Shown in pieces: positions 28,263 to 37,024 of a DNA stretch of 64,000 nt (positions within the stretch are counted from its first letter, which is position 1; each line of letters starts with the position of its first letter). The notes beneath the pieces were generated by a model. It saw only the letters and a program-made list of their open reading frames with translations, did not search any database and was not told the origin of the DNA. Source of the DNA: Acidimicrobiaceae bacterium (GTDB lineage Bacteria > Actinomycetota > Acidimicrobiia > Acidimicrobiales > UBA8190); the NCBI GenBank assembly GCA_003151475.1, contig PLXQ01000034.1, forward strand, positions 121,537 to 185,536. The letters run 5' to 3'. The position numbers and the translations under genes were made by a program.

Positions 28263-29176
28263 GGCTTCTCCGCCCTCATCGCTTCCAGGTAGGCGTCCTC
28301 CAGCGATCCCGAACCGGTCCGCAGGTCGGCCAGCGGCAGCTTCTGCGCGTCGAGCCAGGCGGCCACGGCGGCGACCCGGCCCGCACTGCTCTCGCCCTTC
28401 ACGGTGTACTGCCCGGGCCGTTCCTCGGTCACGTCGCCCGGGGCGGCACCGACGGCGATGGCCAGGGCGGCGACGTCGACTCCGGCGGGGGCGCCGAAGC
28501 GGATGGCCGGTCCCGGACCGGCGGCGGCCAGCTCCGCCACCGTCCCCCGGGCCACGGCCCGGCCCCCGGCCAAGATGACCACCTCGTCGGCCAGCCGCTC
28601 GGCCTCGGGTAGCTCGTGGGTGGTCAGCACCACGCAGACCCCCCGAGCTTTCAGCGCGCCGATCACCTCGCGGATGGCCAGCCGTCCCTCGGGGTCGACC
28701 CCGGCGGTGGGCTCGTCCAGGAAGACCACCTCGGGCCGGCCCACCAGCGCCAGCGCCAGTGAAAGCCGCTGCTGTTCGCCCCCCGACAATCTCCGCCACG
28801 GGGTGCTCGCCACGGCGCCGAGCCCGACCAACTCGAGCAAGGCGTCGGGATCCTCGGGATCGGAGTAGTAACGGGCGAAGAGCCGCAGCGCCCGGCGCGC
28901 CCCCATCACCGGGTAGACGCCGCCGCGCTGGAGCATCACCCCCATCCGGGCCACGAGGGCCCGGTGCTCGGCGGTGGGATCGAGCCCGAGCACCCGCACC
29001 GTTCCCGAGGCCGGTCGCCGGTAGCCCTCCAAGGTCTCGACCGTCGAGGTCTTGCCGGCGCCGTTCGGACCGAGCAAGGCCAGGACCTGTCCGTGCTCGG
29101 CTTGCAGGCTCAGCCCGTCGACGGCCGTCCGCGTGCCGTAGCGCACGACGAGATCGTGGCAAGAGATAGCGGGCAC
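28259..29176 (-). CDS. ABC transporter ATP-binding protein
   Basis: The 305-residue ATPase starts MPAISCHDLVVRYGTRTAVD. It has the Walker A loop LLGPNGAGKTST near residues 35-46, the signature RLSGGEQQRLSLAL, Walker B VVFLDEPTAGVDPEG and the switch His in LTTHELPEAERL. The C-terminal 85 residues are the extra domain found in drug and lipid exporters of the DrrA type. The GTG at 29176 was chosen as the start; the much longer open frame upstream is antisense to serS. It is divergent from serS with 27 bases between starts, so promoters overlap. Confidence 0.92.
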   Translation of the reverse strand: MPAISCHDLVVRYGTRTAVDGLSLQAEHGQVLALLGPNGAGKTSTVETLEGYRRPASGTVRVLGLDPTAEHRALVARMGVMLQRGGVYPVMGARRALRLFARYYSDPEDPDALLELVGLGAVASTPWRRLSGGEQQRLSLALALVGRPEVVFLDEPTAGVDPEGRLAIREVIGALKARGVCVVLTTHELPEAERLADEVVILAGGRAVARGTVAELAAAGPGPAIRFGAPAGVDVAALAIAVGAAPGDVTEERPGQYTVKGESSAGRVAAVAAWLDAQKLPLADLRTGSGSLEDAYLEAMRAEKP

Positions 29177-29203
29177 GAACGGCGAGGCTACCGTTGGCGC
29201 ACC

Positions 29204-30493
29204 ATGATCGACATCCGTCTGGCCAGGGAGGATCCGACCGCCGTGAAAGCGGCGCTGGCACGGCGCGCCGTCGACCCGGCCGAGCTCGACAGCCTGCTCG
29301 ATGCCGACGCCCGGGCCAGAAACGCCGTGGGACGGCGCGACGAGCTCCGGGCCCGGGTGAAGGACCTCTCCCGCCAGGTGGCCGAGGCCCGCCGCGCCGG
29401 TGACGACGGCCTCGTCGTCCGCCTCTCCGATGAGAGCCGCCAGCTCGGTGCCGAGGTCACGAAGCTCGGTGCCGAGGCTGACGGCGCCCAGGCCGAAGTC
29501 CGCGATCGCCTGCTCTGGCTGCCCAACCTGCCCGCCGCCGACGCCCCCGACGGCGTCGGTCCCGAGGACAACCGCACCATCCGCCGCTGGCCGGACGTAC
29601 CGCGCTCCTACCCCGAGCACCAGAGGGTCCCGCACTGGGACATCGGTGAAGCCCTCGGCATCTTGGACATGGAGCGCGGCGCCAAGCTCTCGGGATCGAT
29701 GTTCCCGCTCTACCGGGGAACGGGGGCCAAGCTTCTGCGGGCCCTCACCGCCTTCGCCCTCGACCACCACGCCGATGCCTTCGAGGAGATCCGGCCCCCC
29801 ACCCTGGTCCGCACCGACACCATGGTCTCCACCGGCCACCTCCCGAAATTCGCCGACGAGGCCTACCACTTGGAGCGCGACGACCTCTGGGCCATCCCCA
29901 CGGCCGAAGTACCGCTCACCTCGATGTACCGAGACGACATCCTCGACGAGGTCGCCCTGCCGCTCCGGCTCACCGCCGCCACGGCCTGCTTCCGGCGCGA
30001 AGCAGGAGCGGCGGGACGCGACACCCGCGGTCTTCTCCGGGTCCACGAGTTCGACAAGGTGGAGCTCTTCGCCTACGCCACCGCCGACCAGGCCACCGAT
30101 GTCCACGCCGACATGGTCGAGCGGGTGGAGATCCTGCTCCGTGCCCTGGACCTCGAGTACCGGGTCCTCGACCTCTGCACCGGCGACCTCGGCAACTCCT
30201 CGGCCCGGACCTTCGACCTCGAGGTCTACGCGCCGGGTTCGGACATGTGGCTGGAGGTCTCCTCGGTCTCGTGGTTCCGCGAGTACCAGGCCCGCCGGGC
30301 CAACATCCGCTACCGGCCCGCCGCCGGCGGTCCCCCCGTCTTCGTCCACACCCTGAACGGCTCGGCGCTGGCCTGGGCCCGCATCTGGGCGGCGCTCATG
30401 GAGACGGGACGCCAACCCGACGGCTCGGTCGTCCTCCCCGACGCCCTCGCCCCCTATCTCGGGGGCCACACGCTGGTGCCGGCCCGGGGTTGA
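29204..30493 (+). CDS. serS: Seryl-tRNA synthetase
   Basis: SerRS charges tRNA-Ser and tRNA-Sec. The 429-residue protein has an N-terminal coiled-coil arm (residues 25-105, RDELRARVKDLSRQVAEARR and following). The class II core carries motif 2 FRREAGAAGRDTRGLLRVHE and motif 3 in which LEVSSVSWFREYQARRANI replaces the common SSCSNFxDFQARR, and ends GNGSALAWAR-like LNGSALAWARIWAAL. The change to SSVSWFRE is within family variation. The ATG at 29204 gives the standard MIDIRLAREDP start. Confidence 0.97.
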   Translation: MIDIRLAREDPTAVKAALARRAVDPAELDSLLDADARARNAVGRRDELRARVKDLSRQVAEARRAGDDGLVVRLSDESRQLGAEVTKLGAEADGAQAEVRDRLLWLPNLPAADAPDGVGPEDNRTIRRWPDVPRSYPEHQRVPHWDIGEALGILDMERGAKLSGSMFPLYRGTGAKLLRALTAFALDHHADAFEEIRPPTLVRTDTMVSTGHLPKFADEAYHLERDDLWAIPTAEVPLTSMYRDDILDEVALPLRLTAATACFRREAGAAGRDTRGLLRVHEFDKVELFAYATADQATDVHADMVERVEILLRALDLEYRVLDLCTGDLGNSSARTFDLEVYAPGSDMWLEVSSVSWFREYQARRANIRYRPAAGGPPVFVHTLNGSALAWARIWAALMETGRQPDGSVVLPDALAPYLGGHTLVPARG

Positions 30494-30570
30494 TTCGGGG
30501 CGGTGCTGATTCCGGCGGCGCTGATTCCGGCATCGGCGAGTTGACGGCCGGTCGACGGCGGCCGCGCTGA

Positions 30571-31323
30571 TCAGGCCTCGGCGGGGACCTCGAAGCGGTA
30601 GCCCACTCCGCGCACGGTGGTGATGATGGTCGGGGCGGACGGATCGCGTTCCACGTGGGTGCGGAGCCGTTTGATATGGACGTCGAGCGTCTTCGTGTCG
30701 CCGACGTAGTCGGTACCCCAGACGCGGTCGATCAGGGTGTCCCGGGTGAGGACGCGTCCCGGGTTCTCGATGAGCAGGGCCAGGAGCTCGAACTCCTTGC
30801 GCCGGAGGTGGACCTCCTCACCGCGGACGAAGACACGGTGCCGGTCGGAGTCCACCCTGACGTCGCCCACGTCGCGGGCGCCGGCGTCAGCGGCCAGGCT
30901 CACGTCGGTGCCGCCGGGTCCATCGCCGGGACCGGCACGCGGCGCCCGACGGAGCACGGCGTGCATCCGGGCCACCAGCTCCCGCAGCCGGTAGGGCTTG
31001 GTGACGTAGTCGTCGGCTCCCATCTCGAGACCGACCACCGTGTCGATCTCGGTGCCCTTGGCCGTCACCATGATGATGGGCACCGACGAACGCGACCGGA
31101 TGGCCCGGCAGACGTCGATACCCGAGAGCTTGGGCAGCATGATGTCGAGCAGCACCAGGTCGGGCTCCAACCGGTTGAACATCTCGAGGGCCTCGTTGCC
31201 GTCGCGGGCCACCACCACGTCGAAGCCCTCGCGCGACAGTCCGATGGCCAGGGCGTCGACGAAGGACTCCTCGTCCTCGGCCAACAAGACATTCACCCGT
31301 GTTCCGTCAGACGTCTCGGACAC
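30571..31323 (-). CDS. OmpR/PhoB-family response regulator (RegX3-like)
   Basis: The 250-residue regulator has a receiver domain with the phospho-acceptor Asp60 in LVLLDIMLPKLSG, the acidic pair in LLAEDEE and Lys109 in DDYVTKP. A C-terminal winged helix follows (HLRRKEFELLALLIENPG, KTLDVHIKRLR, VRGVGYRFE). A linker of about 25 residues rich in Gly and Asp joins the domains. It follows the histidine kinase gene by 3 bases. The pair resembles SenX3-RegX3, which controls phosphate responses; a phosphate role is inferred from similarity, since no pst or phoU gene is in the window. Confidence 0.9.
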   Translation of the reverse strand: MSETSDGTRVNVLLAEDEESFVDALAIGLSREGFDVVVARDGNEALEMFNRLEPDLVLLDIMLPKLSGIDVCRAIRSRSSVPIIMVTAKGTEIDTVVGLEMGADDYVTKPYRLRELVARMHAVLRRAPRAGPGDGPGGTDVSLAADAGARDVGDVRVDSDRHRVFVRGEEVHLRRKEFELLALLIENPGRVLTRDTLIDRVWGTDYVGDTKTLDVHIKRLRTHVERDPSAPTIITTVRGVGYRFEVPAEA

Positions 31324-31326
31324 GAC

Positions 31327-32613
31327 TCACGCCACTTCGGACTGGGTGGGCAGGATCAACCGGAATGTCGATCCCTCGCCCTCGCGCGATTCGACCTCGA
31401 CACGTCCCTGATGGTTGGCGGCCACGTGCCGGACGATAGACAACCCAAGCCCGGTTCCGCCCGTCGTGCGGCTCCGGCCCTGGTCGACCCGATAGAAGCG
31501 CTCGAAGATCCGGTCGAGATCGCGCGCCGGGATTCCCACCCCGTGGTCCTCCACCTCGAGCTGCACCTCGCCGTCGCCGACCGTGCCGGTGAACGTGACC
31601 AGGTTGCCGTCGTAGGAGAACTTCACGGCGTTCTCGAGAAGGTTGTAGAGAGCCGAGACGAGCTGCCTGCGGTCGCCGAGGACGGCCACCGGAGGCGTGG
31701 GCTCGCTCATCTCGATCTTCACGTCGCGCTGCTCTGCCGCGGCGCGCATCCGCTCGACCGCTTCGGCCATCAGCAGGTTCACGAGCACGGGCTCGCGCGG
31801 CGGCGCTTCTTCGGATTCGATCCGCGACAGGTCGAGCAGGTCGTCGATGATCCGGCTGACCCGGAAGGCTTCGGTGTGGATCCGGCTGGCCAGACGCTGC
31901 GCCACCGCCGCGTCGGTCTCGGCCACCAGGGTCTCGGCCAGAAGTCCCAGCGCGCCCATCGGTGTCTTCAGCTCGTGGCTCACGTTGGCCACGAAGTCGC
32001 GTCGGATCTCCTCCAGCCGCCGCCGTTCGGAGATGTCGTCGATCACGGCGATCACACCGAGGGTCCGCCGGCCGTCGTCGATCAACTGCGTCCGCACGGC
32101 CAGTGTCCGGCGCGGGGGGCCGTAGAGATCGAGGGTCTTGTCCGCCGCCCCCGTCTTCCAGGCGTCGGCCAGGAGCTCGACGACGGCGGTGGCGGCCAGG
32201 GCGTCGCCGTGCCGACCGCCCATCAGACCGATGGCCCGGGCGTTTCGGAAGACGACCTCACCGTTCTCCTCGCACACGATCACCCCTTGGGGCAGCGTGT
32301 CGAGGGCATGGCGCAGCCTGATGGCGTCGGCCGAGGATTCGGCAACCGCCTCGGCGGCGCGGTCGGTGACCTGCTCGAGATGGTGCAGGGCGGGCTCCAC
32401 ACCGGCCGGGTCCTCCTGCGGGGTCTCCACCCCGAGCCGGGTGGCCAGGGCCGATAACCGCTGCTCGAGGGAGCTGCGACCCGATCTCCGGCCCAGAACG
32501 GTGGCCACGATGATCCCCACCAGGGCCAACGCCCCCAGAGCGACGAAGCCCGCGATGGCCAGGCTGTCGGAGACTACTCCGGCCGTACCGACCCCCATCA
32601 CTCGCAAGACCAT
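31327..32613 (-). CDS. Sensor histidine kinase (SenX3-like)
   Basis: The 428-residue kinase has one N-terminal membrane helix (residues 16-40), a PAS-like domain (VIVCEENGEVVFRNARAIGLM), HisKA with the phospho-acceptor His213 in FVANVSHELKTPMGAL, and a catalytic domain with N box LLENAVKFSYDG, G1 VEDHGVGIP and G2 GGTGLGLSIVRH. A single helix and a cytoplasmic PAS domain match the SenX3 layout, in which sensing is probably indirect. I chose the ATG at 32613; upstream sequence is antisense to the next gene. It heads the operon with the regulator. Confidence 0.9.
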   Translation of the reverse strand: MVLRVMGVGTAGVVSDSLAIAGFVALGALALVGIIVATVLGRRSGRSSLEQRLSALATRLGVETPQEDPAGVEPALHHLEQVTDRAAEAVAESSADAIRLRHALDTLPQGVIVCEENGEVVFRNARAIGLMGGRHGDALAATAVVELLADAWKTGAADKTLDLYGPPRRTLAVRTQLIDDGRRTLGVIAVIDDISERRRLEEIRRDFVANVSHELKTPMGALGLLAETLVAETDAAVAQRLASRIHTEAFRVSRIIDDLLDLSRIESEEAPPREPVLVNLLMAEAVERMRAAAEQRDVKIEMSEPTPPVAVLGDRRQLVSALYNLLENAVKFSYDGNLVTFTGTVGDGEVQLEVEDHGVGIPARDLDRIFERFYRVDQGRSRTTGGTGLGLSIVRHVAANHQGRVEVESREGEGSTFRLILPTQSEVA

Positions 32614-32669
32614 CGGCCTCCAGCATGGCAGGCCGGGACCCTGACCTGGTCCGATCGTCCCACTAGACA

Positions 32670-32697
32670 TGAAATATAATGAAACATCTTGAAAAGG
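32670..32697. promoter_or_regulatory. AT-rich divergent regulatory region with TATAAT and three TGAAA repeats
   Basis: Between the kinase start (32613) and the secretion cluster start lies a short AT-rich tract that stands out against the surrounding DNA. It contains a perfect TATAAT (32675-32680) on the + strand and TGAAA at 32670, 32680 and 32690, exactly 10 bases apart, on one face of the helix. No good -35 box is seen 17 bases upstream. It may be a promoter for the secretion genes and a binding site for a regulator such as the adjacent RegX3-like protein; that is inference. Confidence 0.45.
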
Positions 32698-32724
32698 ACT
32701 TAGGGGTTCCGTAGGGTGCGGAGC

Positions 32725-33009
32725 ATGATTCCGGCCGACGTGACCATGACCCCCGACCCGGGGAACCTGCCCGGCGGGGCGCTGCTCCAGCACCTGACCA
32801 ACGGGCTCGGGGGATGGGCCCTCATCGGCGCCCTGGTGGCTCTCCTCATCGGGGCGTCGGCGTGGGCGCTCGGATCGCACTCGCAGAACTACCAGCAGTC
32901 CTTCACCGGTCGGAAGACTGTCCTCGTGGCCGCCCTCGCCGCGCTCCTGATCGGTGCCGCCCCCGCCATCATCAACTTCTTCTTCCACGCCGGACAGGGC
33001 GTCCACTGA
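32725..33009 (+). CDS. Small two-helix membrane subunit of the type IV secretion-like cluster
   Basis: The 94-residue protein has two hydrophobic segments (GWALIGALVALLIGASAWAL and VLVAALAALLIGAAPAIINF) joined by a short polar loop with a basic residue. This layout resembles the VirB2/TrbC-like or DUF6112 small subunits encoded next to TrbL-like proteins in actinobacterial conjugation clusters. I recognise it by position and topology rather than by strong motifs. The ATG at 32725 was preferred; GTG at 32716 is also possible. The stop lies one base before the next gene. Confidence 0.75.
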   Translation: MIPADVTMTPDPGNLPGGALLQHLTNGLGGWALIGALVALLIGASAWALGSHSQNYQQSFTGRKTVLVAALAALLIGAAPAIINFFFHAGQGVH

Positions 33010-33010
33010 C

Positions 33011-34507
33011 ATGCTGTTCCCCGTTCCGTTTCTCCCCGTCCCGATCGGCCCTATCAGCTCGGTGGGATCGGCCGTGACCGGCGCCGCCCAGCACGTCGTG
33101 GGCGGCGTGATCGGTGCCGGGGTCGACGCCGTCTTCTCCGGCGCCGGCCAGTGGGTGGCGTCGGGTGCGGTCTGGTTGCTCGGCCAGGTGGGTCACGCCT
33201 TGTCGGCCACGACCTCCGTCAACCTGACGTCGGGATGGTTCTCGGCCCACGAGTCGGTCATGGTCGCCCTGGCCGCCGCCGTCGTGCTCCCCATGGTCCT
33301 GTGCGCGGCCTTCCAGGCCCTGTACCGACAGAGCGCGTCGATGCTGGCGCGCTCGTTTCTCGTCAACCTCCCGCTGGCACTGCTTTTCACCGGCGTGGCT
33401 GTGGAGCTGGTCCAGATGGCGTTGGCCATCACCGACACGCTGTCGTCCCAGGTCCTCGCCGGCTCCGGCGTGGACACCACGAACGTCCTCGCCCCGGTGT
33501 CGGACTTCCTGGCCGGGTCCGCCGTGATCTCCACCGGTGTACCGGCCTTCGTCGTCTTCATCGGCGGGCTCCTGGTCGCCGTCTCGTGTCTCGTCCTGTG
33601 GCTCGAACTGGTCGTGCGCGCCGCCGCTGTCTCTGTCGCCGTCCTCTTTCTCCCCCTGGCCCTGGCCGCTCTCGTCTGGCCGGCTGTCTCGCACTGGTGC
33701 CGGCGTCTGGCCGACACCCTGGCGGCGCTTATCCTCTCGAAGCTGGTCATCGCCGCCGTCCTCTCCCTGGCCGCCGGCGCGCTGGCCGGCGGTCTCGGCG
33801 TGGGTGCGAGCGGCGGCAACGGCGGCGGCTTCGCCGCTGTCATCACCGGCATCGCCCTCCTCGCCATCGCCACCTTCTCCCCGTTCACCCTCCTCAAGCT
33901 GATCCCGGCCATCGAGGCGGGAGCTACCTCTCATCTCGAGTCGACCCGCCATCGCCTGGCGGCCACGGCCCAGGCCCCTTCGAAACCAGCCAACTGGGCT
34001 CTCGAGTACGCCCGCAGTGTGGGAGCGGAAATGGCGGGCGGTTCCTCCGGTGGCGGTTCCTCCGGTGGCGGAGGTTCGGGTGGCGGAGGTTCGGGTGGCG
34101 GAGGTTCGGGTGGCGGTTCCGGTGCCGCCCGTCTCGCTCTTCAGAGTGCGGTCGGCAGTGCGCCGCCCGTTACGGCCATGGTGTCGGGAGAGGCAACAGC
34201 CGACGCCGGAGTCGGGGGTGGAGTCGGCGGTGGAGTCGGCGGTGCCGCGACCGAGCAAGACAGCGATGACCACGGCTTCGGTGCCACGACGGGTCAAGAC
34301 AACACCGGCGAGTCTGGCGTCCGTGGCATTGCCGATTTCGCCTCTTCGGACCTGGGCTTCCCGGACTCGGGCTCTGGCCCCTCCGATTCCAGTTCCGGCT
34401 CTTCGCGCTCCGGCTCCGGCGGTCCTTCGTCGTCTGGGCCGCGGTCCCCCGCGTCAACCGGCGGAGAAACGCCACCGCCCTCGGGCGGGTGGGGCAGCGG
34501 TGGCTGA
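33011..34507 (+). CDS. TrbL/VirB6-like integral membrane protein
   Basis: The 498-residue protein has a hydrophobic first half with six to seven membrane segments (for example VMVALAAAVVLPMVLCAAF and PAFVVFIGGLLVAVSCLVLW), including LPLALAALVWPAVSHWCRRL, the pattern of TrbL/VirB6 inner-membrane channel subunits. Residues from about 340 on are a low-complexity Gly/Ser/Pro/Asp tail that contains a (GGGGS)3-type stretch encoded by three exact 15-bp units (34064-34108). The last 8 bases overlap the next gene. It is probably a core membrane component of the secretion machine. Confidence 0.8.
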   Translation: MLFPVPFLPVPIGPISSVGSAVTGAAQHVVGGVIGAGVDAVFSGAGQWVASGAVWLLGQVGHALSATTSVNLTSGWFSAHESVMVALAAAVVLPMVLCAAFQALYRQSASMLARSFLVNLPLALLFTGVAVELVQMALAITDTLSSQVLAGSGVDTTNVLAPVSDFLAGSAVISTGVPAFVVFIGGLLVAVSCLVLWLELVVRAAAVSVAVLFLPLALAALVWPAVSHWCRRLADTLAALILSKLVIAAVLSLAAGALAGGLGVGASGGNGGGFAAVITGIALLAIATFSPFTLLKLIPAIEAGATSHLESTRHRLAATAQAPSKPANWALEYARSVGAEMAGGSSGGGSSGGGGSGGGGSGGGGSGGGSGAARLALQSAVGSAPPVTAMVSGEATADAGVGGGVGGGVGGAATEQDSDDHGFGATTGQDNTGESGVRGIADFASSDLGFPDSGSGPSDSSSGSSRSGSGGPSSSGPRSPASTGGETPPPSGGWGSGG

Positions 34508-36005
34508 GAACGAGACGGCGCCCCGTTACCGCTTCGGACCGCTCGAGCGTCGCGGCCTGGTGGCGGGATGGCGTGGCGGACAGATCGCGGCTGTCGCTCT
34601 GGGCCTTGTCGTGGCCGTCGGCATCCTGCGCGCCCGAGCTTCGGCGGCCGGGGTGGCCGGGGCCTTTCTCGCCGTTGCCGCCGGGGTGGTGGCGGCCACG
34701 TGGCCCGTGGCCGGCCGCACGGCAGAGGAGTGGGCACCTGATGCCGCTCGCCATGTCGACACCATCCGGCGCCAGAAAAAGGTAAGCCGGCGCCAACCCT
34801 TCGCCACTCTCCGCTTCCTTCATGTCGATCTCGGGCGGACACAGACGGTGCAGCGGCGTCGCCGAACCGAGGTGGGCCGGGAGCGGCGACCGGGGGATGA
34901 GCCCGGCGCCGGCGTGATCCACGACATCGCGGCCAACACCTTCACGGCCGTTCTCAAAGTGTCCGGTCACGGCTTCGTTCTGCTGGGCGCTTCGGACAAA
35001 GCCCGACGCGTGGGCGGATGGTCCGGTGTTCTCGCATCGCTCGCCCGCGAGGCGACGGCCGTTCACCGGGTGCAGTGGATCGAACGGAGTCTGCCCGACG
35101 ACGGCGCCGAGGTCCGTCGCCATCTGGCGGCGCGCGCCGTGCTCGATCCCGCCAGCACCCCGCATCGTTCCTATGCCGGTCTGGTCGACGGTGAAGTGGC
35201 CGCTGTGCACCGCCACGAGGTGATGCTGGCCGTGACCGTGCATGGCGGTCACGCCAGGCGCGCTGTACGCGTCGCCGGCGGTGGCCAGCACGGCGCCTGC
35301 ACCGTTCTGCTGCGCGAAACGGCGTCGTTGGCCCGCCGACTCGGCGAAGCGGGCCTCGATGTGGCCGGCATCCTCGACCCCGATGCGCTGTCGGTCGCCG
35401 TCCGAGGCGGATTCGCGGCCGACACGGAAACGCCGATCCGCCTCGAGCATGGCGACGTCGGGGCGTCGGAGTCGCTTCCCGCCGGTCCTCCCTGGCCGGG
35501 GCCGATGGGGATGCTCCCGCAATGGGGCTGCGTCCGGACCGACGCCACGTGGCACAGCACCTACTGGATCGCCGAATGGCCGCGTACCGATGTCGCCGCC
35601 GACTTCCTCAGTCCCCTCCTGCTGGCATCCGATGTCCGGCGTTCGATAGCGGTCGTGATGGAGCCGGTGGGCGCCCTGCGCGCCGCGCGCCGGATCGAAC
35701 AGGCCCGCACGGCCGATATCGCCGACGCCGAGCTTCGACGGCGCGGCGGCTTCCTGGCCACGGTCCGGCGCCGACGCGAAGAAGAAGTGCTCGTGCAGCG
35801 TGAGGGGGAACTGGCCGACGGACATGCATCGTTTCGCTTCTCGGGCTACGTCACCGTGAGCGCCACCGATGCCGAGATGCTCGAAACGGCGTGCGGCCGG
35901 ATCGAGCAGGCGTCGGGACAGGCCGGCGTCGAATTGCGTCGCTGCTACGGGGACCAGGCCATGGCCTTCACCTGCACCCTGCCCTTGGGACGCGGGCTCG
36001 CCTGA
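34500..36005 (+). CDS. SCO6880-like membrane protein of the secretion cluster
   Basis: The 501-residue protein starts VAENETAPRYRFGPLERRG, a tyrosine/arginine-rich opening typical of the SCO6880 family, followed by two membrane helices near residues 26-70 (IAAVALGLVVAVGILRA, AGAFLAVAAGVVAATWPVAG). A large soluble domain follows (for example GFVLLGASDKARRVGGWSGV). The family is usually encoded between TrbL-like and VirB4-like genes in actinobacteria and may correspond to a PrgI/VirB3 plus partner unit; the function is not established. The GTG start overlaps the previous stop by 8 bases. The expected next gene, virB4, is displaced by 3.1 kb of cargo. Confidence 0.8.
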   Translation: MAENETAPRYRFGPLERRGLVAGWRGGQIAAVALGLVVAVGILRARASAAGVAGAFLAVAAGVVAATWPVAGRTAEEWAPDAARHVDTIRRQKKVSRRQPFATLRFLHVDLGRTQTVQRRRRTEVGRERRPGDEPGAGVIHDIAANTFTAVLKVSGHGFVLLGASDKARRVGGWSGVLASLAREATAVHRVQWIERSLPDDGAEVRRHLAARAVLDPASTPHRSYAGLVDGEVAAVHRHEVMLAVTVHGGHARRAVRVAGGGQHGACTVLLRETASLARRLGEAGLDVAGILDPDALSVAVRGGFAADTETPIRLEHGDVGASESLPAGPPWPGPMGMLPQWGCVRTDATWHSTYWIAEWPRTDVAADFLSPLLLASDVRRSIAVVMEPVGALRAARRIEQARTADIADAELRRRGGFLATVRRRREEEVLVQREGELADGHASFRFSGYVTVSATDAEMLETACGRIEQASGQAGVELRRCYGDQAMAFTCTLPLGRGLA

Positions 36006-36012
36006 GACGTAC

Positions 36013-36034
36013 CCGCAACGACCTGCCGTTGCGG
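36013..36034 (+). terminator. 8-bp perfect hairpin after the SCO6880-like gene
   Basis: CCGCAACG (36013-36020) and CGTTGCGG (36027-36034) form a perfect 8-bp stem with a 6-base loop, starting 7 bases past the stop codon. No T-run follows, so it could be a weak or factor-dependent terminator, or an end of inserted DNA. Confidence 0.35.
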
Positions 36035-36059
36035 CGAATCGCAGGAGTCTCTTCGGACG

Positions 36060-36455
36060 TCAGACCTCGAGAGGAGGCGCATCTGATCCGTCCCAAACCT
36101 GCCGCTCGTGAGCCGGACGGAGCCACTGCTCCGATTCGAACAAGTGGATCATGGGGGCGTTGTTCGCCGCCGAGTCGCAGGAGATGCGCCACACGCCATG
36201 GGCAAGCAGTGTCCGGGTGGCCTGGCGGAGAAGCGCCCGGCCGAGCCCCCGACCTCGGTGGCCGGGAAGAACGCCCATGTGGAAGATGGTCGCCTCGTCC
36301 CAGGCGTCGCGTCCGCAGTTGTCGTACGTCACGGGGAGAACGAAAGCGGCTGCCTCACCACGAACCCTCAGCAACGTCCACCAACCACCTTCTCGACTGA
36401 AGCCCCAGCTCGGGGCCACTTCCAGGAGGCGACGAGCGGCGTCCGAGGGACCCAA
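36060..36455 (-). CDS. GNAT acetyltransferase, probably 5'-frameshifted
   Basis: The 131-residue frame contains the acetyl-CoA-binding core of GNAT enzymes: ATIFHMGVLPGHRGRGLGRA, with the R/Q-x-x-G-x-G/A signature, then NNAPMIHLFESEQWL. The first helices of the fold are missing. A second reverse-strand frame from 36682 (MLSLLRADWWNSARTGDRST and on to DELDGASWLPAEDDEHL) runs into the same region and looks coding until about 36480. A single frameshift would fuse both into a protein of about 200 residues, so the gene may be broken, with the TTG at 36455 an artefact. It is reverse to the secretion genes and is the first cargo gene. Confidence 0.65.
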   Translation of the reverse strand: MGPSDAARRLLEVAPSWGFSREGGWWTLLRVRGEAAAFVLPVTYDNCGRDAWDEATIFHMGVLPGHRGRGLGRALLRQATRTLLAHGVWRISCDSAANNAPMIHLFESEQWLRPAHERQVWDGSDAPPLEV

Positions 36456-36740
36456 AGCGGCAACAAGGGCAACATCAGAGGCATCGGGTGACGCCGCCAG
36501 TACTCCGGCGACGACTCCGATAGATGCTCGTCATCTTCGGCGGGCAGCCAGGACGCGCCGTCCAGTTCGTCTTCATCGACGAGCACCTGGCCTGGTCCCC
36601 ATTCGAACGGGACTTTCCAGTATGTCGATCGGTCCCCGGTCCGTGCACTATTCCACCAGTCTGCTCTGAGTAGCGACAGCATGACGCTGTCGTTTTTCCG
36701 TCACCCAAGCGTCATGTGAGGACGGTGCCAGGAAATCGAC

Positions 36741-36950
36741 AAGGTGACTGGGTCACATTTCGCCTATGAGTGTCCCCGGCCACCAGGCCACCACCCCGCC
36801 ATCTCGGTGCCGTCTATCCGTTCGCGTCGGAAGCGGGGCTCGGCGGGCGTGGCGTGCTCATCGGGCGCGACCTGCACGGTGGTGCCTTAGTCCACGACCC
36901 TTCGAGCTCTACCGGGCCGGGGTGCTGACCAAGGTGAGTATCAAGTTGGG
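36741..36950 (+). pseudogene. Truncated copy A of the virB4 5' end
   Basis: This segment repeats the leader and first 55 codons of the VirB4-like gene at 39108. AAGGTGAC at 36741 is 25 bases before the ATG at 36766, as in the other copies. Relative to the intact gene it has a one-base insertion near 36798 and a one-base deletion near 36900, so the middle is out of frame, but the end again reads FELYRAGVLT. Homology stops after codon 55, and AAGGTGAGTAT follows, as in copy B. It is decayed, which suggests it is the older of the two truncated copies. The surrounding 36683-37024 holds no other gene. Confidence 0.88.
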
Positions 36951-37024
36951 GTGCCAGGGCGCTGCTGGCATGACGTGTGATGGTCGTGAGCGTTACGACC
37001 ATCAGCCCACAATCCTCGATGCCG

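Noticed and set aside
36013-36034. Strong intrinsic terminator ending the secretion operon before the cargo.
   Set aside because: The hairpin is perfect but lacks a T-run, so I list it only with low confidence.
36928-36941. AAGGTGAGTAT at the end of the truncated virB4 copies resembles a eukaryotic 5' splice site.
   Set aside because: The genome is clearly bacterial and no matching acceptor or intron-like structure is seen. It does not match the usual GTGYG start of group II introns either.
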